Assembly: GCA_030760725.1 (NCBI GenBank)
Contig: JASWHV010000001.1
Location: forward strand, 23,495,928-23,559,927
From: Neostapfia colusana
Lineage: Eukaryota; Streptophyta; Magnoliopsida; Poales; Poaceae
DNA: 64,000 bases
Direction: 5' to 3'
Part shown: piece by piece, positions 23,156-35,489 of the stretch
Layout: every line of letters starts with the position of its first letter
How positions within the stretch are numbered: position 1 is the first letter of the stretch
Notes under the pieces: model-generated
Told to the model about the DNA's origin: nothing
Databases searched by the model: none
The model's input: the letters and a program-made list of their open reading frames with translations, nothing else
Translations under genes and position numbers: made by a program

Positions 23156-23522
23156 GTAGACAGGCTATGCTTAATAATTCATAGGACTTCGGTACAAGTC
23201 GAGTAGTTGGAATCTACTCGCGAGATAGGCTCGGGACACACGGGTTTGGTTGAGTGATGTGAGATCACTTTAGTAATGAAAATGAGACTAGGCAGGGGCT
23301 AGGGCGCAGCAAGAGGAAGTCTTATGTGCATGGCCCTGCCCGTGTCGATTGAGGACCGATCCGTGTGCGGCCCTGCTGAACAAGTATTGAACGTATCGAA
23401 GGCATATCAGATATATGAGTCCTAATAAACCTATGTAGCCTAAACCTCCGGGCGTCGAGGCATAACGCACCGATTTATAGGTGTAGGCTGAGGGCAGCAA
23501 GGTGGAAATCTACCAACGGGCA
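23156..23522 (+). repeat. SL1 segment 3
   Basis: This continues the solo LTR after GY2 and is colinear with the reverse complement of the GY2 LTR near 9800-10190. It ends with GGGCA (23518-23522), the left duplication of CO1. Confidence 0.88.
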
Positions 23523-25145
23523 GGTAGGATCGAAGAGCACGTGAAAAGCTACCAGAGGGGGTGAATGGTAGATTAAAACTTTTCGCAGCGGAAACAACAA
23601 AAACCCCTCAGCAAAATATCAATCGGTTAAAGAAACCATGTGTGCAAGTGTTTTCAAACGTGTTCAACCATGAAAAATCAAGTAGAGAGGTAGAGAATCA
23701 AGGAACGGATCTAATGCAACAAGAATCACTTGAAAACACGAAGTAAAACTTGAGATACGATCAAATCATTAAACGAAGATCAATCTGTTCTACCCGATAT
23801 AAAACAGATCTGAAACGCTGCAAAGAAACTCATGTATCTCAAAAACTACAGATCTGAAGCTCGTGAAAATTTCACAGATGATAGATAATTGAGTTGTGAA
23901 GACAACCCAAAGAGAATCATGTCAATCGGATCTGTAAAACTCGAGTTATGGACGAAACACCGAAGCAACGTCGGTCTGTCCAGAAACTCAGCGAGAAAGA
24001 CTTGACGAAAAACAAGTCGGACGAACAAGGCACAAAAACTCCTCGAAACTCTGAACTTTATTCAATATAAACACAAGAGGAACAGCCCAAAGTTCTCTAC
24101 ACATGAGAGCTCTGGCCTCCCTTGCTTTTATAGCCAGCCCTCAGGCTAAACATTCTAATCTAGGACTCCTACTCCTAATTGGACTCGTATCCTAACTTAC
24201 CATAACAGCTCAGGACTCTCCTATTCGCAGATAGAAGCAATCGTGAAACTTCCAAACACCTTAGGAACGTCCTAAACATTCCTAAAACAACTCAACTTCG
24301 TGCCTAGCACGAAATGCTATCATAACCAACTCAAATCTTCCATATTTGAGCCATATCCGACTCAGCCTCAGCCTGAATACGCAATCCAGCCGGTTGGACC
24401 TTTCCGACCAATTCTTTACGTCCACTTCTCTTCATCACGCCTTGGAACAATGTTGCCACGTCCATGCACTCCTTGCACACGTGCAAACACCTTCCAACGA
24501 CGTACACGCAACCTTCATATGCGCTGCCCTTGATCCAAACATGCTGCGCGACCTCCCGATCAACTCAACCACAGCTCCTCCCGAACTTGGTTGTTGGAAC
24601 CTCATCTCCTCCCTGAGACTAGTCCAAGGATCCCGTCACCAGCCATGTCTTGAACTCAAGCAACACCTGCACATGAATAAACAACCAATTCTTCCGAGCA
24701 CAAGTCCTCGACTTGACTCACGTTAGTTCAAAAACCACAACACCTTACATGAGCACGTCACATAAGCATGTTGCAAACCATATCAAATGATAACAGCCAT
24801 AACCACCAAAACACACCAAAAACTTAGCAAGTTAATACTAAGCAAACCTTCCCATAAAGCAAGTTTGAAACATTGCGAGTTAAAAGCAAAAACAAGACGC
24901 TGCAGTTCTACGAGTTGAACTTCACGGGAGCTCCATAAAAACAAGCTCCGGACCTCACAGAAGCTCTTTGGACCTTGCAGGAGCTCTCCGGACCTTGCGT
25001 CGGACCTTGCCAACACTTGGCGGACCTAACAAAGAACTTGTCAGACCTTGCCACAGAAGAATGTTTTGGCAATATTTAAAACTTTGAATGTTAATGCTAA
25101 CTTTTATCCTAATTGCCAATGTATTCAGCACACATAGGTCTCACA
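23523..25145 (-). repeat. CO1 3' LTR
   Basis: It starts TGTGAGACC (minus strand) at 25145 and ends at 23523. A TATA box (CTATAAAAG, minus strand) is at 24125-24133. It aligns with 31625-33251 with scattered changes, several of them in homopolymer runs. Confidence 0.93.
24125..24133 (-). promoter_or_regulatory. TATA box in the CO1 3' LTR
   Basis: CTATAAAAG on the minus strand, kept in the 5' LTR at 32231-32239. It is the likely core promoter of the element. Confidence 0.65.
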
Positions 25146-25156
25146 ATCTCCCCCTT
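25146..25156 (-). promoter_or_regulatory. Polypurine tract of CO1
   Basis: AAGGGGGAGAT on the minus strand directly abuts the 3' LTR. Confidence 0.82.
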
Positions 25157-26129
25157 GATGAATGCATTGGCAACACCAATTAAAATCCGAACATTGGCTT
25201 ATGAAAAGTTTTGAAAAGCTTTGAAAACTCATTTCTCCTCCTTTATTAATTTCTCCCCATTTTTTAAAATCAAAGAAGGAAGAAAGTGTATAACATATGC
25301 AAAGTGTAGAAAAATCTCTCCTTATACATATTTCTCCCCCTTTGACAATGTATTCAGCAAGGTTCAAAAGAGAAATTTTTAAATGTTATGAGCATATTAT
25401 AACATATACATACAAAACAAAGCTCATCCAAGTCATACTATCAGGTTACTTACACTATCACATCAATGAGATACATAAAGTAGTGTAAGCCATGCTAGAG
25501 ATCAAATGTATTTTCAGTTTAAGCAAGTCATGATCTCCCTTACTCAACTATTTCAAAACCTGAAAACATGACACTTGTTGCTGCATTTTTATTATTCATA
25601 ATCATTTAAGGCACAAAGTTGATCATATGATATTTGCAAGAGATTATATGCCGCATCAGCCTTATTCTAACCAACCAAGCCAAGCCTATGTCGTTTGACA
25701 ATCAGAAGCTTAAGGACATGGTTTTAGTCATACACAATTCCTTCCAAGTTCATATCTTAGTGCAATGATAAGCAATCTCAAAAGAAGAAGTGCGATGCAT
25801 GCATATTCTCTTGATCTTTTCTCAATTTTTTATTTGAAAACTCAACATGTGAGCTGATCACTTGATTAATTTTTTTATGATTAAAAGCACTTGTGAGCAC
25901 GCAACAAGTTCAAAACAGCAAGAAAGTTCGATCATGACCAGATTTAGTGTAAGTAATTATTCCAATTACTAGTCATGGCAAAAACTACAAAATGTATAAC
26001 ATGAGTAATGTAGTAAGAACTTTCAGCCTGTAAAAGGAATCACAAAGTCATATATGTATGAAATACTATGCTCATATTATTTTAGTTTCAGATTCACACA
26101 TAGACTTTCAAAATTTCAAAAACTTCCCC
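25157..26129 (-). other. CO1 spacer between RNase H and the 3' LTR
   Basis: About 970 bp of AT-rich DNA with no supported gene. Some SIRE elements carry an envelope-like frame in this place; I see no intact one here. Confidence 0.55.
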
Positions 26130-26423
26130 TCAATTTAAGCCATGAGGATGCATAACCCCTATTTCACTACGAATGAAACAAAAACAAGTGAAATCCAAAG
26201 GTTTTGTAAAAATATCAGCCAATTGTTGTTCGGTATCGACATGGTGAAGCACAATGTTTCCTTTTTCAACATTATCACGAAGAAAGTGATACCTAATGTC
26301 AATGTGCTTAGTTCTAGAGTGTTTCATGGGGTTTTTAGCAATACAAATTGCACTAGTGATATCACAAAACAGTGGAACACTATCTAAATCAACCCCATAG
26401 TTCTTAAGTGTTTGAACAATCAA
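26130..26423 (-). pseudogene. CO1 RNase H, C-terminal part
   Basis: This continues the RNase H in the same frame as 26430-27149, separated only by a TAA at 26430-26432. It has the copia end pattern: FCDITSAICIAKNP, then KHIDIRYHFLRD and ADIFTKPL. These features mark the end of the copia polyprotein. It is not translated unless the stop is bypassed. Confidence 0.88.
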
Positions 26424-26429
26424 AAGAAT

Positions 26430-27149
26430 TTATGAGCAAGCGCTAGCCGCAGCTACATATTCAGATTCGGCCGTGGATTGTGCAACTGAACTTTGTTTTC
26501 TAGAGGACCAAGCAACAAGTGAATTACCAAGAAAATGACAAGCACCCGAAGTACTTTTCCTATCAATCCTATGACCCCCAAAATCAGCATCCGAAAAAGC
26601 TTTCAAAGAAACGGTTGAGGAAGAAGGAAGAAAAATGCCAAATTCTTGAGTTCCATGTAGGTACCTGAGAATCCTTTTGATGGCTTGGCGATGTGAAGCA
26701 CGTGGAGAAGCTTGAAAACGTGCACAAAGACATACGCTGAATTGTATGTCCGGTCTTGACGCCATGAGATACAAAAGTGATCCAATCATACTTCTGTATT
26801 CTTTTTTATTGACCGGGTCACCATCTTCGTCAAGTTCAAGTGTTGTTGCTGCTCCCGTTGGTGTCCGAAGAGGCTTGCATTTGTCCATGTTGAAGCGCTT
26901 AAGAAGGTCCTTTGTATACTTAGTTTGATGCACAAAAGTTCCTTCTTTTGTTTGCTTGATTTGCAGCCCCAAAAAGTATGTGAGTTCTCCCATCATACTC
27001 ATCTCAAATTCTGAACTCATCATAGCTGAAAACTTGGACACAAGATCATGAGAAGCACAACCAAAGATAATATCATCCACATACACTTGAACGAATAATG
27101 AGTCATTGACATGCATAAGCACAAAAAGAGTTTTATCAACCTTGCCCAT
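26430..27149 (-). pseudogene. CO1 reverse transcriptase C-terminal half and RNase H
   Basis: Reverse transcriptase catalytic motif YVDDIIFG at about residue 23-30, followed by the thumb region (TYFLGLQI; YTKDLLKRF) and the connection MIGSLLYL. RNase H then starts with SDADFGG, STSGACHFLG and TAESEYVAAA. It is in a different frame from the first half of the reverse transcriptase; the break lies at a T6/A6 run near 27176. It ends with an in-frame TAA (26430-26432). Confidence 0.92.
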
Positions 27150-27162
27150 GGTAAACCCCTTT

Positions 27163-28389
27163 TCAAGTAAGAATGTTTTTTAACCTATCATACCATGCTC
27201 TAGGGGCTTGTTTGAGACCGTACAAGGCTTTGGACAGTTTGTAAACATGATTAGGAAAATTTGGATTTTCAAAACCCGTTGGCTGCTTAACATAAACCTC
27301 CTCCTCTATGTAGCCATTAAGAAAAGCACTTTTAACATCCATTTGATATAACTTAAAACCTTTAGATGCAGCAAATGCTAATAAAATTCTTATAGCTTCT
27401 AATCTAGCAACAGGAGCAAATGTTTCATCAAAATCTAGACCTTCAATTTGAGTGAAACCTTGAGCAACCAACCTAGCTTTATTCCTAACCACAACCCCAT
27501 CCTCACTTTGCTTATTTTTAAATACCCATTTAGTTCCAATTAATGTGTGACCTTGAGGTGGAGGTACAAGTTTCCAAACATTATTTCTTTCAAAGTTTTC
27601 TAACTCTTCTTGCATGGCATTAATCCAAGATTCATTAGTGAGTGCGTGTGATATATCCTTGGGTTCAAAAGAAGCAACAAAAGCAGAATGAGCATGAGAG
27701 TTTGGATTGCAAAACCTGGACCGAGTGACTCGTTCATTCAAGCTTCCAATGATTTGTTGTGGAGGATGACTTTTGAGTACTCGGAGGGGAGTAGACACTT
27801 CACAAGCACCTTCTTCTTCATGTTCAGACCTTTGATTAGGAGAGCTTGTTGATTGAGGAAGGTCCGAACCAGCAGTAGTGACTGTTGGTGCTGGTTGTGG
27901 TGCAAAATCAGCAGCTTGATCGTTATTTACTTCCGAGTTTTCAGGCAGCAGCACCACTTCTTCATCTTCTTCAATAAAAATACTCTCCCCCTGCGGATAT
28001 GGATCCGGACCTGCAATATCGGAGCTAGTACTTGGGCTAGCTTCATCAAAAGAAACCTCGCAAGTCTCCACAATTTTGTTAGTGTCAAGTAAAAGCACAC
28101 GGTAGCCTCTAGTATGAGATGGATAACTAAGAAACATGCCATCAACAGATCTAGCTTCAAATTTATCAAGATTACCATGTTTCTTAACAAAGCATTTGCA
28201 ACCAAAAACCCTAAAGTGTGTAACACTAGGCCTATGTCCAAACCGGAGCTCATATGGGGTTTTTCCAAGCTTAGCACGCAAGAAAACACGATTTGAGACA
28301 TAACAAGCGGTTGCAATTGCATCAGCCCAAAATTTCCTAGGAGTTTGATATTCATCAAGCATAGTCCTAGCCATCTCAACTAAGGTCAT
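27163..28389 (-). pseudogene. CO1 integrase C-terminus and reverse transcriptase N-terminal half
   Basis: The frame begins in the integrase just after its catalytic Glu (VEMARTML, then [12 protein letters not shown] and [10 protein letters not shown]). A Ser/acidic linker follows. The reverse transcriptase starts with [18 protein letters not shown] and KARLVAQGF, reaches [10 protein letters not shown] and [13 protein letters not shown], and stops there because of a frameshift. The upstream break is at a TTTC repeat (about 28390-28405), typical of slippage. Confidence 0.92.
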
Positions 28390-29293
28390 GTTCTTTCTTT
28401 CTTTCTACGACAACATTTTGTTGTGGTACATAGGGTGAAGAGTATTGAGCACAAAAGTGATCAAAGGATTGGTTTTTAAATTCAGTTCCGTTATCACTTC
28501 TAATTGCTTTTAATGATCCTGGGTGATCATAAGATAATCTAAGAAATAAAGTTCTAAAATGACTAAAAGCTTCATTCTTAGATGCCATAAAATAAACCCA
28601 AGAATATCTGGAATAATCATCAACAATCACAAGCACATACCATTTACCTCCGAAGGATTGAACACGTGCCAGACCTACTGTGTCGAGATGTAAAAATTGT
28701 CCCGGTTCAGCTGTCATGGTCATTGTGAGAGGAGCATGTGAACCTGCAACAAACTTAGCATGTCTACAAGAAGAGCACACAATATCATTGTCCTTTTTAA
28801 GCTTCGGCAGCCCACGTATGCGATCGAGAGCACTAACACGAGTGAGATGATCAAAGCCTATGTGACCAAGTCTACGATGCCAAAAATATAGATCCTTTGT
28901 ATCATTAGCAACTAGACACCGATGCTTAGAAGTTGACAAATCAAAATCAGCTTTAAAAACTCTTCCAAACCTAGACAGGTTAAACAAAAGCTCACCTTTT
29001 GAATCTACAACCTTGCAGCAATTTTTTGCAAAGCTAACCTCTAGATTTTCATCTAGCAATTGTGAAACCGAAAGCAAGTTGTATTTCAAATTTTTAACAA
29101 GTGCCACATCTTTCAAAGTGTAGAGATTGTTTACTATAACCGAAACTTTAGCAATTATGGGAGTAGAAGAGTTATCGGCAAAAGTAACATTTTCTACACG
29201 TGACACAAAAGAGAGAGAGGAGAACCATTCTTTGTTACCGGTCATGTGGCGTGAGCAACCTGAATCCACAATCCAAATGTTCTCCTTCCTCAA
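28376..29293 (-). pseudogene. CO1 protease and integrase core
   Basis: The copia protease signature VDSGCSRHMTG is at about residues 9-19. The pre-integrase zinc module (WHRRLGH ... CSSC) lies at about 135-175. The integrase core shows LDTVG and IRSDNGTEF (first and second Asp) and the third acidic residue in VVERK near the end. After that the frame is lost at a TTTC repeat. The ATG at 29293 is not the natural start; the same frame extends upstream to the nucleocapsid ORF but has two stops (about 29300-29370). Confidence 0.92.
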
Positions 29294-29365
29294 ACGTGAA
29301 ACCTACACAGCAGCACAATACGTCGATGACTCAATACTGGGGTTAGTTAAAAGACTTTTAGGAAT

Positions 29366-30616
29366 TCAGTACTGAGTCACACGACGTCCAGCAGGAATAA
29401 CACGCGAAAGCTGAGAAGGTACAGCAGGTTTATGAGCCAAACATCGAAAATTTTTGTTCCCAACTACTGACTTAGAAGATGTGTTATATGTAGCACAAAA
29501 AACAGTAGGTCCGGGAGCAAGTTTTTGACTCATTACAGCAGGTTGCAAGCTCTGAACATTCGGTCTAGCAGATTTTGCTTGGTTGTTATGTGATCTAGCA
29601 AGTATTCTTTGTTTCTTATCGTGTTTAGCTAGTCTATAACAAAAATCCATGACATGACCATCTCTACCACAGTAGGTACAATGAAAAATAACCTTATTAT
29701 CATGTCTAGATGAGCAAGCAACACGTCTATTAGAACCCGAATGGGACAGTACTCCTGCAGATTTGAAAATCACCTCTTTTTGTCTAGGAGCTGTTTGAAT
29801 CAAACCGCTTCCTAATGACTTTACAACTTTAGGTGGGTGTGCCTTAGCATGAGCATGAGAATTAAAACCTAAACCAGTTTTATCATTACAAGACTTGGAA
29901 GAATTAAGCAGCAAGTTTAGGTTCTTATTTGCATTAGAAAACCGATCTAGTGTCCTATGCATGTCATCAAGTTTATTGGACAGATCAAAGCAGTTTTCAC
30001 ATGAAGTTTTTCCTTTTAGTTTGCAATTTGAACAATATTTAACTTCATGCACACGTAAAGCATTGTTCAAAATAGAAATCTCATTCATAGCATCATTTAG
30101 TTTCTTATTCAGATCATCACATGAAGAACAATGCAAATAAATTTTAGAACAACAAGCATCTTTCAAATTTTTATCATTAAGTGCAGCAAACTCTTTGTTC
30201 TTTTCAGTTTCAAGTTCAAGTTTATCAAGTGTAGATGCGTGTGCACTTCTAAAAGAGTATAATTGTTCATAAATCAAATCACATGAGGAACAAGAATCAT
30301 CACTAGGAATCAAAGTTTTTAAACGATTAATTTCAGATTCTAGTGATTCAATTTTAACAGCATTGTTCCTAAGTTTTTTATCCTTTTTCTTTAATATAAC
30401 AGTGGCACGAGAAATAGCATCACACATTTCTTCGCAAGTGGGACATACCTCTTCATCGTCGCTGTTGTGTTCTGCCTCCTCGGAGCTTGAACTTGACTTG
30501 CTCGCCATGCAGCACATATTTGCCATAGCTTCTTCATCTTCATCACTACCGGTGTCCACATCACTTGAGCCGAAATCTTGAAGTGCAGAGATCATACTAT
30601 GCACTATGTTGCGCAT
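29366..30616 (-). pseudogene. CO1 gag, C-terminal coiled-coil and nucleocapsid part
   Basis: 416 residues. The N-terminal third is acidic and Ser-rich, followed by a long helical region with leucine spacing suggesting coiled coil (about 70-260) and several Cys pairs. A CCHC-type motif, CTYCGRDGHVMDFC, lies at about residue 315-330, then basic sequence. This gag layout is typical of SIRE/Maximus elements. It is in another frame from the gag N-terminus (30724-31563). Confidence 0.85.
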
Positions 30617-30723
30617 TGATAAATCTTTCTTCTTCTTATTCTTTGCAAACGATTTCTTTGGCCTTGTTGCTTTTCTTCACGTGAAGTCGGACCTGAAAGG
30701 TTAGGGCACTCCGTACGAAAATG

Positions 30724-31563
30724 TCATGTCTTACCACATTCAAAACATCGTTGAGTTCCGGAGCTTCCTCTCCTTCTAGTTCTCACATTTCGCAATGCTT
30801 TTGAGAACCGAGTAGAGATGAGTGCAAGCTCCTCCTCTGGAAACTCTTCAATCTGTTCAAGGGTTAGAGAGGACAGCAAAGAGAGTGCACCACTAGATGA
30901 TGATTGACTAGAACTAGACATGTCACGTTGCGAAACAAATGCAATAGACTTGTTGGGGTTTTTACGTGAGATGATGTCAATTTCATGAGTTTTCAATTTA
31001 GAATAAAGCACGTCTAAAGTAAGAGAACTCATGACAGTAGATTCACGAATAGATGTAACTTTCATCTCCCAAATTGACATATCTAATGCTCCTAACAATT
31101 GTCTAGCATTTTCAGCATCTGAAAAGTTATAATTGACACTACGCAAGTTGCTGAGAATTTTATTAAAGCGAGCAAAAAGGTCGTCAATTGACTCACCGGG
31201 TTGCATCTCAAAACGCATGTATTCTTTCTTGAACATATCTTGCCTTACCTCCTTGATCGTATTGGATCCTTCATGGTAGTCACAAAGAACTTTCCAAACA
31301 TCATATGCAGATCGGAGGTGTGCAACACGGTCGAAGTCGCTTTGAGTCAATCCTTGGATGATCAAGTTGCGAGTCTTGTTGTTGTTGTCAACATCTCTCA
31401 TGTTCGCAGCCGTAACTTGATCGTTGGGTGGTACATCAAAGTTCCGGTAGACCTTTTCCCATATGGCGAAGCCTTGCGCCTGTATGTAGGCCTCCATCCG
31501 CGCCTTCGAAACCTGAAAATCGATGCCATTGAACACACAAGGTTTTGCGGAGTACTTCTCCAT
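30724..31563 (-). pseudogene. CO1 gag N-terminal part (UBN2-type capsid)
   Basis: 279 residues. The start ATG lies 48 bp inside the primer-binding site, as usual for copia. The capsid region includes FNGIDFQVSKARMEAYI, NLIIQGL, AYDVWKVL and FKKEYMRFEMQPGESIDD. It ends in the middle of a CCHC knuckle: CFECGKT is followed by a TGA (30724-30726) and the same frame then carries HFRTEC, so a single nonsense change split the knuckle. Confidence 0.92.
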
Positions 31564-31610
31564 GATGGTTAGTCAAAACACGTGCAAATCACAAAGATTA
31601 GAGCACCTTG

Positions 31611-31622
31611 GCTCTGATACCA
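31611..31622 (-). promoter_or_regulatory. Primer-binding site of CO1 (initiator tRNA-Met)
   Basis: TGGTATCAGAGC on the minus strand, two bases from the 5' LTR end. Confidence 0.92.
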
Positions 31623-31624
31623 AT

Positions 31625-33251
31625 TGTAGGATCGAAGAGCACGTGAAAAGCTACCAGAGGGGGGGGTGAATGGTAGACTAAAACTTTTCGCAGCGGAAAC
31701 AACAAAAACCCCTCAGCAAAAAAATCAATCTGTTAAAGAAACCGTGTGTGTAAGTGTTTTCAAACGTGTTCAACCTTGACAAATCAAGTAGAGAGGTAGA
31801 GAATCAAGTAACGGATCTAATGCAACAAGAATCACTTGAAAACACGAAGTAAAACTTGAGATACGATCAAAACATTAAACGAAGATCAATCTGTTCTACC
31901 CAATATAAAACAGATCTGTAACGCTGCAAAGAAACTCGTGTATCTCAAAAACTACGGATCCGAAGATCGTGAAAATTTCACAGATGATAGATAATTGAGT
32001 TGTGAAGACAACCCAAAAAGAATCACGTCAATCGGATCTGTAAAACTCGAGTTATGAACGAAACACCGAAGCAACGTCGGTCTGTCCAGAAACTCGGCGA
32101 GAAAGACTTGACGAAAAACAAGTTGGACGAACAAGGCACAAAAACTCCTCGAATCTATGAATTTTATTCAATAGAAACACAAGAGGAACAGCCCAAAGTT
32201 CTCTACACACGAGAGCTCTGGCCTCCCTAGCTTTTATAGCCAGCCCTCAGGCTAAACATTCCAATCTAGGACTCCTACTCCTAATTGGACTCGTATCCTA
32301 ACTTACCATAACTGCTCAGGACTCTCCTATTCGCAGATAGAAGCAATCGTGAGACTTCCAAACACCTTAGGAACGTCCTAAACATTCCTAAAACAACTCA
32401 ACTTCGTGCCTAGCACGAAATCCTATCATAACCAACTCAAATCTTCCATATTTGAGCCATATCCGACTCAACCTCAGCCTGAGTACGCAATCCAGCCGGT
32501 TGGACCTTTCCGACCAATTCTTTACGTCCACTTCTCTTCATCACGCCTTGGAACAATGTTGCCACGTCCATGCACTCCTTGCACACGTGCAAACACCTTC
32601 CAACGATGTACACGCAACCTTCATATGCACTGCCCTTGATCCAAACATGCTGCGCGACCTCCCAATCAACTCAACCACAGCTCCTCCCGAACTTGGTTGT
32701 TGGAACCTCATCTCCTTCCTGAGACTAGTCCAAGGATCCCGTCACCAGCCATGTCTTGAACTCAAGCAACACCTGCACATGAATAAACAACCAATTCTTC
32801 CGAGCACAAGTCCTCGACTTGACTCACGTTAGTTCGAAAACCACAACACCTTACATGAGCACGTCACATAAGCATGTTGCAAACCATATCAAATGATAAC
32901 AGCCATAACCACCAAAACACACCAAAAACTTAGCAAATTAATACTAAGCAAACCTTCCCATAAAGCAAGTTTGAAACATTGCGAGTTAAAAGCAAAAACA
33001 AGACGCTGCAGTTCTACGAGTTGAACTTCACGGGAGCTCCCTAAAAACAAGCTCCGGACCTCACAGAAGCCCTTCGGACCTTGCAGGAGCTCTCCGGACC
33101 TTGCGTCAGACCTTGCCAACACTTGGCGGACCTAACAAAGAACTTGTCAAACCTTGCCACAGAAGAATGTTTTGGCAATATTTAAAACTTTGATTGTTAA
33201 TGCTAACTTTTATCCTAATTGCCAATGTATTAAGCACACATAGGTCTCACA
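31625..33251 (-). repeat. CO1 5' LTR
   Basis: 1,627 bp, starting TGTGAGACC (minus strand) at 33251 and ending CCTACA at 31625. The TATA box is at 32231-32239. It is followed by GGGCA (33252-33256), the right target duplication. Confidence 0.93.
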
Positions 33252-33256
33252 GGGCA

Positions 33257-34117
33257 TAGAGAGATGCTCCGTGTGGGGAACCTCCTGCTCGTTTCGGTGC
33301 GACCGGTTCGACGTTTGGGCTGTTGGGTAAAATGGTGTCCCGTACGACATCGAGTGAGCGTGCTGTGCAGCTCCACGGGTGGGCGTACGTGACGTGCTCT
33401 TTGGGTTTCCCTGCAGGTGTATATCGAGTTGATTCGCCGTCCCTCGCGGTGACGAGTAGCGCTTGTTCACTGTGTCGTAACATAGATAATTTATGGAATG
33501 CTATGATTCAATATTGCTGTCATGATATAATTGTATTGCTACATGTGTGCCACCAAATATTGCTTACTAAATTTCAGCTTCATAAACAGTTAACTGGTTG
33601 CTAAAAGATGAACTAAAGATGAACTTGTAGGCGTGTCCTTTTGCTGCAGTATTACTATCCTATGTCCGTGTGCACCTCATGTAGAGTTTCATGCTTAGGT
33701 TAGTCGGTTAAGTCTTGTTGAGCCATCGTGCTCACGGTTGCTGCTTAAGTGTTTTTCAGGTGAGGAGCCACCCACGGACTCGGAGTACGAGTCCACCGGC
33801 GAGGGTTACCCTCCGTCGGGGACCACGGCTGAGTGGGGAGCCGTACACGCCATGCTGAGCTGAGATGTGCAGCTAGTGTGGGTTGCCCTAGGGCTGGGCA
33901 ACCGACTTTTGCTAGATAGGCGGGCGTGAGTTGTATAGTTTAGACTTCCGCTGTGTATTATAAACAATAGTTTGTAACTGAGGATTGTACCTTTTTGTAC
34001 AGTTCAGTTTGTTTTTCCCATGTAATATATTGTGTTCTTATGACGTGTGCTGTCGGGTGTCGCATCGCGCGGCACCACCCTCTGCGATCCTGGATGAGCG
34101 GATTCCGGTCCACCACA
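33257..34117 (+). repeat. SL1 segment 4 (3' end), with terminal exon-like block 33760-33863
   Basis: This is the last part of the solo LTR. The terminal block follows GTTTTTCAG (ends 33759) and starts like the GY2 blocks, but one extra base (TGGGGA instead of TGGGA) changes its last residues, and it stops at 33861-33863. Hairpins lie at 33719-33734 and 34056-34076. The LTR ends CACCACA at 34117, followed by ACAGT. Confidence 0.88.
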
Positions 34118-34122
34118 ACAGT

Positions 34123-35220
34123 GCCACCACAAGGGCAAATATGGGTTCGGCTTAGCTGACTAATTAGGTGTGTTGCTAGCTTGTTATGGTCTGTTGGATG
34201 GCGCGGGGAATGAGAGTCGAGAATGACTGCCCTGGGAACTGCATGGCACAAGAGGGGGCTGGTGGGTGGGAGAATGGAGATTCGAGCCTGCAGGTGAAAC
34301 CTGAATGGGTCCGTACATCCTAGTAGCCCCTTTGTAAAGGCTATTTTGTGATCTCTTGGCCATAAACTGACGGTTGTGTACTGGTATAATAGAGGTTCTT
34401 TCTAGTCGCCGACGGGTGACGAAATCACAAACTTGTGGGTAAAGTGGTGCCACCTCTGCAGAGTGTAAAACTATCATGATAGCCGTGCTTCCGGTCACAA
34501 GCACCTGACCAACTTCCATGATTAAAGGCAAAAATGGGTACGGATATTTGGGTATGGTCCTTGGGATTGGTTTTGGGACTGTTTTGGGTCACGACAATGA
34601 GTTTGGTTTCAGTTATATGAAAATGAGATGGTTATTAATATTTATGAGTGTGAGATGAACTTGAGAAGGATTATTGGCTGGTTGAAGCATGATAAATGGT
34701 GAATTATGGTGAAAGAATGTTGCTGAATTATTTTGTTATATTGGGATTAAACTCACTTAGAAATAGTTGCTGTTTTTACCATGTTTGTGAAATAAAATTT
34801 GTTTGCTGCAATGAGCATTTTTATTGCCTACCTTGTTGAAAGCTACATGTCATACTTTTCCCGCACTTTCTGAGTACGACATGTACTCACCCTTGCATTC
34901 CCACATATACATCAGCTACAGGAGAAGAGTACTTCGAGGAACATGTGGAGTACTAGGCGTGCGCACTACCGTCAGCATGCCTGTGGAGTTGAAATTGGAG
35001 CCTGCTGTTTTAGTCATTTTCCGCTATCGTTAGAATCTTCCGCTGCAAGAATAAGTTAGATATTCATGAGTGAGACTTGAGTCAATGTAATAAAGTACTT
35101 AAACATTATTCGTACGTGGTTATATTCTGAATTTCAGTTTGTGGAATACATGTATATGTGTGATGAACATCCTGGGCACACATGCATTCACTTGGTTCAT
35201 TTTCGGAACCGGGTGTCACA
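34123..35220 (+). repeat. GY1 5' LTR, second segment
   Basis: This resumes the GY1 LTR after SL1 and is colinear with 48900-49123 and 1-925. It carries the hairpin TGAGTAC-N5-GTACTCA at 34871-34889 and AATAAA at 35089-35094. A terminal exon-like block at 34922-34956 (after CTACAG) is open in phase with 2301-2384 and ends in TAG at 34954-34956. The inferred intron is about 1,187 bp once SL1 is removed. Confidence 0.9.
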
Positions 35221-35223
35221 AAT

Positions 35224-35235
35224 TGGTATCAAAGC
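35224..35235 (+). promoter_or_regulatory. Primer-binding site of GY1 (one base changed)
   Basis: TGGTATCAAAGC lies three bases inside the 5' LTR. It differs from the usual initiator tRNA-Met site at one position (A for G). Confidence 0.85.
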
Positions 35236-35489
35236 CACGTTGACCGTAGGACGCAAGCATAGGTAGAATGGACACTGTAAAGCAAATATGAACACCCCTC
35301 TAAACTGTTATTTTCGAAAAATGCTTGCTGCTGCACTTTATTTGTCAATTCAGCCACCGCAAAGTGCTATTTTCAGCCCCTCTTTTTCTCTTCTTTTGGA
35401 TAGCAACACTTTTGTTTTCTTGCTTTATAGCTTCTGAAGTTTCGGAGTTATTTTCTTCTTCTCTAAAGTTTCTCGTGTCTTATTGATAG

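Larger units (their letters stand above)
23523..33251 (-). mobile_element. CO1: full-length Ty1/copia element, SIRE/Maximus type, decayed
   Basis: LTRs at 31625-33251 (5') and 23523-25145 (3'), about 1.62 kb each, flank gag and pol in the copia order (protease, integrase, reverse transcriptase, RNase H) on the minus strand. The duplication GGGCA (23518-23522 and 33252-33256) is perfect. The outermost base of the 3' LTR is changed (GGTAGG instead of TGTAGG). A long gag with coiled-coil sequence and a second CCHC motif, the LTR length and the iMet primer site fit the SIRE/Maximus lineage. At least five stops or frameshifts make it non-autonomous. Confidence 0.93.
2773..34117 (+). mobile_element. 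SL1: solo LTR of the GY2 family, inserted in the GY1 5' LTR
   Basis: It starts TGTAAAAGCCC at 2773 and ends CACCACA at 34117, flanked by a perfect 5-bp duplication ACAGT (2768-2772 and 34118-34122). Four segments belong to it: 2773-5147, 8560-8955, 23156-23522 and 33257-34117. Together they make about 4.0 kb, close to the 3.87-3.89 kb LTRs of GY2, and they align in order with the reverse complement of a GY2 LTR. There is no internal region, so it is a solo LTR left by recombination between the two LTRs of a lost element. It was later hit by SL2, GY2 and CO1. Confidence 0.9.

Noticed and set aside
23523..25145. CO1 3' LTR start as TG...CA
   Set aside because: I looked for a perfect end here, but the outermost base is G instead of T (GGTAGG). 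The boundary is set by the GGGCA duplication, so I kept 23523.
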